A stretch of DNA of 64,000 bases from Ancylostoma caninum. Lineage: Eukaryota; Nematoda; Chromadorea; Rhabditida; Ancylostomatidae. Position 1 is the first letter of the stretch; every line of letters starts with the position of its first letter. Where the stretch lies: the NCBI GenBank assembly GCA_037903475.1, contig JBAJFG010000269.1, forward strand, positions 62,001 through 126,000, in the 5' to 3' direction. The notes under the pieces were generated by a model, which was given only the letters and a program-made list of their open reading frames with translations, did not search any database and was not told the DNA's origin. This document shows, one piece after another, positions 55,235 through 64,000 of the stretch. A program made the position numbers and the translations under genes.

Positions 55235-56797
55235 TAGAGTTTTACGTTCGAAAATATTTTTCGAATGCTCGAATTTTCGAATTTTTGGGGATCCCCGAAT
55301 TCTGGAATATTCGAATTTCCGAATTTTTGCGAACCATCGAGTTTTCGAATATTCGAACTTTCGAATTTTCTGAACCCACCGAATTTTCGAATATTCGAAC
55401 TTTCGAACTTCTAGGGATCCCCGAATTCTCGAATATTCGAATTTTCGAATTTTTGTATACCACCGAATTTTCGAATATTCGAACTTTCGAATATTCGAAT
55501 GTTCGAATATTTGTTCGAATACCATTCCATTTGGTAAAAAAATTTTGTACCCATACATGTAGGCGAACAAGGCGATATGTTTGCCAATCACAACGGGAAT
55601 GAAACTTTTTGGGTAGTAAGTTTCATTTGCCGTTTTGGAATTTCTCACAAACTTCTCATGAGTGGAAGCTTGTGCTGCTGTGGAGTTGGTCCCTTATCGG
55701 TTTTAAAATTGCAACGGGTTGGAATTTCTGTGCTTAAGAACGTTACTTGATGTCTGTAACCATCATTAAAGGATACTAAATGGATGAAACCCTTCGTCGG
55801 TGAGAAGGCTTTCGCTTTAATAACTCCGTGTTGTAGTTTAACAAAACGTGCCATGGTAGTAAATGTAGAGGTATTGGCGCGGTAAAAATAATGTTGGGTA
55901 CAGTGGTTCGTTTACCTTGATCGTGTATGAGTTTCCAGCTATCAACAAAAAAGCGTCAGCAAGATAAAAAAAACACTGTGTGTTATCCCGTTCCTCATTA
56001 TTACTTCTGTTTGTCGGGTCCAACTGCATGCTTGCACGTTGAATGTTAAAACCAACAGAACTTCTATAACAAGAAGTCGGAGTATGTGAGAAGGGATAAT
56101 AATAGATCTCAAGATTTTGTGTGAACTTCGAATTCCATAACTAACGGTGATGTACTTAAAAAGAGTTTAAACGAAGCAGTAGTCGGAAGTCAGCTAAATA
56201 TAAGGAGGAGTGCTGTGTAAAATTTTATATTATAGTTTGCAGTTCATTTACATAGTTCCGGAGGAAGGGCTTGAATAATCAGAAGTATAGTTGAAACTGC
56301 TGGTTTCTCAAGTGTCTAGAAAAGTACATACGTAGGTTTCACCGGAGAGATCATCGTCGCCAACCTGTCGTATACCTCGTAGAATTGCAGTTTCAAAGCT
56401 CTCAAATGCAGTTGGCGGCTTTCGAATGCGTGCAAAGATATGAGCAGATTTTTGGGAAAATTGAGATTGAAATGAGAAATTGGACTGTAATTTCAATCGG
56501 AATGGTTCTTCAGCGAGAAAATGGAACTGAAATAACAGTTGCAAAGCAAAACAATTCCAAACATTCGAATTTTCGCCCTAAAATTTTCAGATATTCTTAT
56601 TTACGAATAGTCCCGGACCCTCGAATTTTCGAATATTCGAACTGTCGAATATTGCGGAGCCATCGAATTTTCGAATTTTTTGGGACCCCCGAATTTTCGA
56701 ATATTTGAACTTTCGAATTTTTCGGAACCTCCGAATTTTCGAATATTCGAACATTCGAATAAATATTCGAATTTTATTCGATTCGGTCAAAACTCTA
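55235..56797. repeat. TTCGAA-rich dispersed element, copy 2
   Basis: 1563-bp element, better preserved than copy 1 at 10963-12306 and in the same orientation. It starts TAGAGTTTTACGTTCGAA and ends, on the complement, TAGAGTTTTGACCGAATCG, giving short inverted ends. The outer 250-300 bp on each side consist of CGAATTTTCGAATATTCGAA words in repeated ~35-50-bp blocks broken by GGGATCCCC-like spacers. The core (about 55610-56560) aligns with copy 1. The minus-strand frame of 159 codons here is a low-complexity read-through of the repeat (KIRKFEYSKIR words), not a protein gene. Confidence 0.7.
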
Positions 56798-58130
56798 CCA
56801 TCCCGAAATGGCCTACGTTTCCAAGCGTTGGCGAAGATTTTTGTGTTTGCTGTAGAGCTTGAAGCGAGTGAAAACATGTGGTAATGGAAGTGATTCCCAT
56901 GTGTGCTATCACTTTTTTATGTCATAGGATGCGATTTTTGCGTTTATGTTTCATATGAATGCTGAGTCTTCAAAGCCCTAGCAATTGGTGCTTTTCTGAG
57001 GTAAAACGAAGCCTCGACAGCGTCAAGAATAACCTGAAAGTGAAATGTGCAGAAGTGATTTCTCATACAGCCGGACAAGAGTTTTATCCACGTACAACCT
57101 GCGGCGAGATTCGTTGTGGATCCCGGGATGTTTCAGAACTTCTCCCGCATACAGGTTAAAAGCTTTTCCCAGCAGAATCCGTTGTCTTCACCGCTGAAAG
57201 AGACCGGGAAGAAATTCATAACTCAGTGGTATTAGGAGATCTTGTCCACTTTTGGAACACGCGAAGATCTTGGGAACGTTTACGAAATCCACCCGAAGTC
57301 AAATGTATGCCGCTCAAGAAATGTCAGTCATAGAAAACTTTTGAAAATTCGTATTTCCGAATGCTCCAAGTTTCTGATTTGTTAATAGTACAAGTCTTTT
57401 CTGCCTTGCGACGTTGTTTGTCATCCACATTCGGAAATGTATTTAAGATTTTCTAGATTTCTTACTGATTGAAAATATTTTATGGGATACGTCTTTTGTG
57501 CAGGTTCGAGTTATCTTGAAGCTTTTCGCGTTATCTTGAACAAAAAGACAGCTTTCCTATCTTGAACGAAAAGACAGCTAACAAAAAGACAAAGGAAACA
57601 AAAAACACAGCTTTTCTAGTCTTTGGATGAAATTCTCACAAAATCAGTGTTTTCTCACTCTGTACACAGCCTCAATGCTTTTTCTGGACCTATATGGATA
57701 CCTAGTAGTTTTCATTCAGTTCAAGTTATTAGCAGCTTTTGTTGACGCGCCCTGGATCCGTACGCCTCATGCTTGCTGTGTCAGGTGCAGTGTTCGCTTC
57801 TTCGGAAATCTTTTTCCTGAAATCAGGGCGCTTTAAACTTCCGGATTGCAACATCCGGAGCCTCTATGCACTCTTTTTTTCACTCCTGACTTCTGATGTT
57901 TAGCATTTCACCTGGTAGCTGCAATAGCAAATTTTTAGGTTTGGAATGCCAATTCCTTAAAGTGAAGCGTAAATGGGAGTTGATGTTTAGGCCATTCGAA
58001 GTAAATCCCTAAAATAAAATAGCGGAGGGATACATATTATTAGTGCTCTGTGCTGAGAATTACGCGCTGAGCTCCTTCCCATCCATGTTGGCGACTTTAC
58101 ACCGAGTATTGGCCAACGACTTCTAGTTTT
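56798..58130. other. Unassigned stretch
   Basis: No gene recognised; short direct repeats AACAAAAAGACAGCT/AACGAAAAGACAGCT near 57538-57580. Confidence 0.35.
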
Positions 58131-58133
58131 CAG

Positions 58134-58200
58134 TGATGGCCTAGCGGCTGCATTCGCAACTGTATATAAACCCTAGTCGTGGTTTTAACCAGAGGGTTAA
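58134..58200 (+). other. Possible tRNA-like or SINE head
   Basis: GATGGCCTAGCGGCTGC fits a Pol III box A (TRGCNNAGYGG-like), and GTGGTTTTAACC, about 45 bases later, is a weak box B. No tRNA fold is apparent by eye. Confidence 0.25.
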
Positions 58201-61028
58201 GCTTATCTCGGGGACTTCGGAGGAGAAAACAAGTTGCGTTTTGCCCCGTCATAGAAAGGGTCCATTGTGACGGAGGTGGCTCCGTGTCCGATGTGCACGA
58301 TTCTGTGATATGACGATCGTTTGCATGCCCATTTTCAAATGGCTCCATTTGACCATTCGTGCAGCGTACAAGGCGGCACAGTAGCTTCCACAACTTGAGG
58401 ACGGTGTGACGTAGGGAAGCGGCGGTATTCTCACCGATCTTATCTTTCCAGAGCATTTCTGAGTGGACGAGGAATTCTCGCCTTTTTGCAGGAATTAATT
58501 GCACGTCTTTTTTGCCCTAACTTTCACTCAAAGGCATGGCTTAATTTCCTCCAGAGCTAGGATTCGTGAGCGCATAACCAACCGAAACCAGGCTAGCAAA
58601 CCAAACTTTGTGTTCTGCGTCTTCTAGCATTACGTAATTTATATGATAACCAGTAACGCTAATTATCGTTGGTTTGTTCTGTTATCCTTCATGAATCCCA
58701 GTCCAGAAATCTAGCTGCTGGAAGTTATGCTCTACAAATCCATCCCAGCATTCACTGCAAGCACTCGTGCTATCAACTCTGAAGCTGCGAAATGTTTCAG
58801 AATAGGCAACGTTAGGATCATTTCCTGGATAAAGTTAGTGTGCAGGAGGAGCAGTCGCGGGAAGGTCTTGATAAAGGGCGATATTAGTTTATGGATAGAT
58901 GCAGCCAACTGGCAGATTTTTTGGTGGCGTTTTTTACTCGCTTCAGTGGCGATCTCGCGGCGAGGTGACGCACGTTCGACCAGCCAGGTGTGCACAAGCC
59001 AGCACATTGATTGTCCTTTGTCGCTCCAGGGAAGGGGCTCAGATGGTACGCAGCGGTCATGAATGACATCGTATGCACTCTAAATCACAACTCCTAACGA
59101 ATCCTATGATGGTCCGGCCCCTTAAGGAGAAAACCCCCTTCAATAAGCAAAACGGACACAACACCCCTCCACCGTCAATGTGAAAGAGGTGGCGGCTTTA
59201 GGGGCAAGGGTAGCGGTGTGCGTAGCGTAGTTTTTAGGGGAATCACCAGTGCATTCATTGGTTTAATTATTCTGACTCACGAAAGAAACTACGCCTATCA
59301 GTGAAACGCAGTTGTTTATTGTCGGATCTGCACTTTCCATTGATGAATTGAATAATGTGAAACACGTCGAAAAATTACGCGCTGATTCGGGACCTCAGCC
59401 TCGAGTATTTTTTGTTAGTCGTTTCGCTTGGTGGTTTACTGGTCGTACGCCCGCCAATGTTACAGCATTTCAGGACAACTCTCGTTCAGAAAAAAAGCGT
59501 AGCCAGTTGTGAAGGTGTCCACTATACGACTTGCTGATCATTCTCCTTAGAATATTCTCCTTGAGGCGGCAATTTTTGAAAAGAACCACTTATACTTGTT
59601 TTTGTCTCCACAATAGCCTGGCACAATCACCCGATATGAAATGTTGCGTTCTAGCCACTAGTTTTTCATTCATGGATTGTGGTTTTGAGTCCTTTCATCC
59701 ACTACCGATCGATGTACATTTGCACTGTTGCCACAAGGTCTACCATTGGTGGACTCATTAGCTGATTAGGATCGCGTAGATGTAATAAGCTGAAACATTG
59801 CATATATTTCGGCTGGAAATTGTTATCTGCCTCCTCACTCAGACCATCCTGGAAGCCATTGTGACCTTGTCCCTCTGTGTCAGTGTGATGCTGTAATTTC
59901 TGCATTGTTGTTTCCGGAGATTTAAGGATGGCAGGTACCTTATCTATGCGTTCATTTCTACAGAAATGGAACTTTTCATCCATTTAGAGAATGGATTTAT
60001 CCACTAGAAACTTGCAGTAATTCGTTTTCTCCCTGCCAAATCCACTGGTTATATCAAGGTCGGCCGCTGACATCTTCATCGGCAATCGCACTCATCATCG
60101 AGATTGTTGCAGTCGGTCTAGATGGTCAAGCCGAGATAAGGAGGTCCCCCTCCGATCAACGACACTGTCAGCACTGATTAGCACTATAATCAAACTCGTT
60201 TCAGGATGTTGCTTTGCAAACGTTCGATGTTCGTAGCCAGTGGCATAATATTGTTTCTTAAGCTTCATTCAGTTACATTTCGGACCTTCTCTTCTTCCTC
60301 TGTCCCCTTCTTGGACTCCTTTTTGTTTCTGTGCGGTAAAAAGAAATGATTGTATGTAAAATGGATACATACAATATTTAGCAGCCTGAGCTGGATTAGA
60401 TCAGCATTTTTCTCTTTTTTTTCGCACAACTTTCGCAACAGTGAATGAGTGGTTTAGCGTCCAATGTAAGAACATTATGAATCCTTGAATTGCGCATTAA
60501 ATTATGCGCTTTCGAACACATTCATTCACCGCATTGATGGTACACTTACAAAAACTACTTGAAGCGCTGGTGCGCTTTGCTTTCATCACCTCACTTCACT
60601 TTACCTTTACTCTATCCTAGAAATCCTTCCGGCCATCATCCTGGGTAGGCAGAAGTGTTTCGAATTTGCGATATGCAATCATGGCGAATTTGTTTACAAG
60701 ATGCTTTATACTGTCAGGTACTCATAATTGTCAACTGTTCCGCTCCACATACGCATGTGGTTTCACTAGCAGCTACCAGTTCCGATCAACGGTTCACTAA
60801 TCATTGCTTGTTTTTGCACGCTTCTCATGGCTACTTCGTTGTGTATTCGTGATACCTGACCTGACATAGGCAAGAGTTGCCAAAACTCGTGAAATACAGT
60901 GTGTGCACGTGCACATGAGTTGAGGCATGGAGTCGTTTAAATATGTGAGTGGAGGGACATTCGATCAAGTCACATCACATACCATCGTCCATAATCTCAG
61001 GTTGCGTTCTCCGAGAAAAAGTAAAATC
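58201..61028. other. Unassigned 2.8-kb stretch
   Basis: No conserved gene recognised. Frames of 90-124 codons (58130-58504 minus, 58727-59062 plus, 59702-59983 minus, 60927-61238 plus) overlap frames on the other strand and have no family motif. A 14-bp palindrome TGTGCACGTGCACA lies near 60901. Confidence 0.35.
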
Positions 61029-61054
61029 CGGCGCGCATACCGGTATGCGCGCCG
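61029..61054. repeat. Perfect 26-bp palindrome
   Basis: The half-site CGGCGCGCATACC is followed immediately by its complement GGTATGCGCGCCG with no spacer. GC-rich in AT-rich surroundings. It could be a protein-binding palindrome or the relic of a small inverted repeat. Confidence 0.9.
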
Positions 61055-61482
61055 CCGTTTACGCGTAATTTACTTTACATATACTGCTTTGCCGAAAGTA
61101 TTCCAGTTGGAAGCTACTTTATGGTTATCCATTCCTCCGGTTCATTTCTTGGCATTTCCACATATATTTGGACATTCACTTCTAGCTAACAATTTTACTT
61201 TTGCAAACAGTGTGAACTACAGATCCACTAGTATTTAGTACATTTTTCCACTTTCACGCGACATTCCACTCCTACATGGAATTTGCTCTTCATTTCTTTA
61301 CCTCAGAAAAGTCTTAGAATTTTTGAATTTAACCTTTCCTCAATCTTTTTCTTTTTCTTTTTATTTTTGTTTGCTTTTTATTCTCTTACTAACTTTATTT
61401 ATTTATTACTCCAATTTCCCACCTAATGAGCTCCACCATGTGCACGTAGATACAAAGCTCACCACTTACGCGATTTTCCCAG
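61055..61482. other. Unassigned stretch
   Basis: T-rich run near 61335-61400; no gene recognised. Confidence 0.35.
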
Positions 61483-61717
61483 TGCAACGAATGGCGAGGG
61501 AATGTTGAATGAATATTCTCGTGAATTTTGCAATGTCTCAGACCGCAAACAACGTTGTTCAATGTGCATTTCTTATTTCAGCCCGGTTCCAAACATATGC
61601 TGCTCCGTGATGACTGACTTTTCCCCACTGAGTTTCAATTTTTTCCAACATCCGCCAGAAATTTATAGCCCGACTCCCCAAGATGACACCAGTGGATCTT
61701 CCATCACCAGTAAACCG
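61483..61717 (+). CDS. Candidate first exon of a host gene
   Basis: It follows an acceptor-like GATTTTCCCAG, as used for trans-spliced leaders or ordinary introns. The frame is open from ATG at 61502 through MLNEYSREFCNVSDRKQRCS, ICCSVMTDFSPLSFNFFQHP and PEIYSPTPQDDTSGSSITSKP. It ends at a consensus donor, GTAAGTATT, at 61718, exactly in phase after 72 codons. A second acceptor-like TTATTTCAG at about 61581 could shorten the exon. The polar, proline/serine-rich tail gives no domain. Possible downstream partner: the open exon at 63207, though the phases differ, so another exon would be needed. The function is not recognised. Confidence 0.4.
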
Positions 61718-62831
61718 GTAAGTATTCTTTTCCATCCTGCTGAAATCGCTAGACGCCTTTCTATCCTTTGTGGACAGTGCTCAGATCACGTTTTTATAAT
61801 AGCCTATTTATCGTGCCGGTGCTGAATTTTTAGTGAACGTGAAGAGAGGCTGTGATATCCAGCCACTCCTTGTTTTCATAAGGCGACTAGGCTGTATTTA
61901 ATCCTGTCAGGAAGCAAGCAGTATTATGCGAAAATGATCCTAATTCTCCCGCTTTGAATTATATAGCAGAGAATTGTTATCATTAAAAATACTATTGCTT
62001 TCTAAAAAGTTATTTCCTACATCGATGAACAACAAATGCGTTTTATTTTCGACGTAGAACGCAAGCGTGACGTCAATTTCTGTTCCGTTTCCGGAAATTC
62101 TAAACTTCGGGAATTGTGGCGTCTGGCGTCATGCGCACATATAGGTTTTAGATTTTTGAAATATTGGCGGTAAGCTGCTGAGTTATGTGAAGTCGTGCCA
62201 TGTTGTTCATATTAGATCACTCCAAATTCCCATATTTTGAATTTCTCCCTACTTCCGACTTCCGAAGTTCCTTTCTCACGCAGTGCTCCCACGCATCTCT
62301 GGTAGACAATTTCATTTAACCTTGGGATTCCTCCCAGAATATTCTTTCAACAAGCATAGCTAAACTTGTACCAGCTCCATTCCGCTGTTTTTAGGTGTGT
62401 TTTCTATTATGAAAATGGAGGTAAACGGAGAAAGTCGTTCTCCATTTAGACATTTCTGGGAGTTTTCTGCAAAATCATCTCGAACATATTTCGTAAAATA
62501 GGCCGGAATTTCGTTCCTGCCTTTTTTAAAGCTTATTTTCGATTAACTATTCTCCACTAAATGTGTTGAAAATTGTGCTATAATAGAAAAATTGTAGAAG
62601 CCACTAGGATTCTGTTCCACATCCAACCGGGGATTTTTTCTCCTCTGTGAAATGCGATCGAGTTTGAAAGCAACCCTGCCGCTATACTCGTGGAGTACAA
62701 CACTCTGCATCGCTTTCATGGAACATCAATTTTGATGTATATCGATCATCGATGTCTCGTGCAGCTCTGATGCCGGCGAAGCTTCGCACAAAATCAATAA
62801 TTGTCGGGAATCGATGTCGCTGACCACGGCC
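61718..62831. other. Unassigned stretch, possible intron
   Basis: No gene recognised. If the exons at 61.5 and 63.2 kb belong together, this is intronic and contains the MITE that follows. Confidence 0.3.
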
Positions 62832-63010
62832 GTTGCACGAGATACGTTCCCCAATCATGGCCAGAGCCTGCCGTGCACCGCAAGTCCTCTCGCTCTCTGC
62901 GTCTCCGATTACTAACGGGTCTGTGTACTGCCTCCACCCACCACCCCCCTGTCTATGCTCTAGCGCCTGCGGCCGCTGCGACGCAGGTGGGGAACGTATC
63001 TCATGTAATC
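62832..63010. mobile_element. MITE with 9-bp target duplication, copy 2
   Basis: 179-bp relative of the element at 21577-21762, starting GTTGCACGAGATACGTTCCC. Its right end on the complement is GATTACATGAGATACGTTCC. The flanks repeat GACCACGGC directly (62822-62830 and 63011-63019). The interior is C-rich with TCCTCTCGCTCTCTGCGTCT and GCGGCCGCTGCGACGCAG, shared with copy 1. No coding capacity. The 9-bp duplication suggests a Mutator-like transposase. Confidence 0.75.
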
Positions 63011-63206
63011 GACCACGGCTACGCAGGCATACTCCGCGCACAGTATAGTTGTGGCCTTCTTGACGAGTTTTCTGTCAGGTTCTCCCAAGCTCACTTTTCC
63101 TTATTTCCAATCGGATATGACGTTGCCCCATTATCTCTGCAGGTTTCTTTGGATCGTGTTTTATATCTCTGCTGCCTGCCCTGTTGTTTTCACGCATTTT
63201 CGGCAG

Positions 63207-63609
63207 TCCTGAACTCAGCTTTGTTAACCAGCTTACCACTCATCTGAAACACCCACGCTCATCAGTGTCCTTAAAACGCTTCCACAAACGACATCGATTT
63301 CGCCTTTCTGAAAGTTGGATCCACGAGGAAACTTTCGCAGACGCGTCATCGATGGCTGTGTTTTGGCACTCACGTTTTCCCGGTGATATCATCAGGAGGA
63401 ACCGATTCACAAGATTCAATGACGGCGACTTTGATCATCCCGACAACGTTCGCTCAGGCGCTGTTACGAGCTACGATGGTATTACTTCATACATCATGGA
63501 GAAGTCACGACAAAATGTGCAAAAAGTACCGAGATCACTAGCGTCTCATCATCGTATCCTGAGAAGTGCCAGAGCTTGGATCGCTTGTTCCTTATGGATT
63601 GATCGATGG
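63207..63609 (+). CDS. Candidate host exon, unknown protein
   Basis: Open stretch of about 134 codons after an acceptor-like CGCATTTTCGGCAG, ending at a donor-like GATGG/GTAAAAG at 63610. The peptide reads PELSFVNQLTTHLKHPRSS, KRFHKRHRFRLSESWIHEET, MAVFWHSRFPGDIIRRNRF, NDGDFDHPDNVRSGAVTSYD, GITSYIMEKSRQNVQKVPRS and ARAWIACSLWIDRW. It is basic and of balanced composition, with no recognised domain. The frame continues open another 17 codons past the donor. It sits 200 bases after a MITE and is on the same strand as the exon at 61.5 kb. Could be a host exon or part of an unrecognised element. Confidence 0.35.
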
Positions 63610-64000
63610 GTAAAAGTCGAGTCGAGGAGACGTGGGGGAGGTGCAACAGGCGAGTTATGAATGATGAAATGAAAAGTGATTTACATACCTAGTGGGTAAG
63701 CAAGCAAATATCTGTTGCAATCTGCACCTCCACAACGCTACGATTACGGTAGACCGATTTTGTCGTAAGAGATAGGAGGTAATGAAGGCTCGTCGCAAGG
63801 CTCGATCCAAGATTCATGAAATCTTTCTCCTACATGGCAATGAAAACCTGAGACGATATTTACTTGATGAATTTAGTTGAAGCAGCGGAATTTTTTCTCA
63901 AATCTGATTCATTTGTACGCTTGGAACTAGGGGAACAATTAATGTACAGTAGACGTCGATGATAGTGCGTTTTTTTTGCGGGCTCAGAAAGCACGCGGTG
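63610..64000. other. Unassigned right edge
   Basis: No gene or element recognised. Confidence 0.3.

Noticed and set aside
55169..55648. 159-codon minus-strand frame rich in KIRKFEYSKIR words
   Set aside because: Low-complexity translation of the TTCGAATATTCGAA repeats.
58130..58504. 124-codon minus-strand frame as a gene
   Set aside because: No recognised motif; it partly overlaps a tRNA-like segment.

Overview
This is eukaryotic DNA. Its content fits a clade V parasitic nematode of the hookworm/strongylid type: RTE-type and CR1/jockey-type LINEs, a Penelope-like fragment, several mariner elements with TA target duplications, and many small inverted-repeat elements, with no bacterial operons, rRNA or phage modules. 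The organism call is an inference from element families. No conserved host gene was recognised. Almost everything that can be identified is mobile or tandem-repeat DNA, and most of it is decayed.

Layout. 0-7.3 kb: a mariner relic at the left edge, two RTE relics and one damaged CR1/jockey-type LINE, all on the minus strand. 8.1-9.7 kb: a long foldback element with hAT-like ends, a perfect 8-bp target duplication and tRNA-like boxes in both arms. 11-12.3 kb: a TTCGAA-rich element whose second copy lies at 55.2-56.8 kb. 12.8-13.6 kb: a LINE fragment. 14.5-17.3 kb: a satellite with a ~58-bp unit that changes into a ~117-bp dimeric unit. 17.8-23.8 kb: small inverted-repeat elements (several with clear target duplications), a polypurine tract and a Helitron-like element with a GC hairpin repeated three times. 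25.6-29.6 kb: the best-preserved gene of the window, an uninterrupted 957-codon endonuclease-reverse transcriptase ORF with a short ORF1 overlapping it by ATGA. 29.8-30.1 kb: the end of a second RTE family. 31.4-38 kb: a palindromic element, a TTAA-flanked element, a complete but dead mariner, the second Helitron-like copy and a foldback enclosing a MITE. 39-41.4 kb: a TACA-tailed element with a ~116-bp tandem core, split in its tail by a TIR transposon. 41.9-49.4 kb: a second complete dead mariner, a Penelope-like fragment, an open RTE C-terminus, a third CR1/jockey-type LINE relic, a foldback and a third type of mariner relic. 49.4-64 kb: mostly unassigned, with a few candidate host exons.

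How the genes relate: only the LINE at 26-29 kb looks able to make a full reverse transcriptase. The non-autonomous elements depend on transposases encoded elsewhere; no intact transposase is visible here. Candidate host exons at 30.5, 52.9, 61.5 and 63.2 kb rest on open frames and splice-like signals only. Element boundaries given with target duplications were read base by base; other boundaries are approximate to tens of bases.
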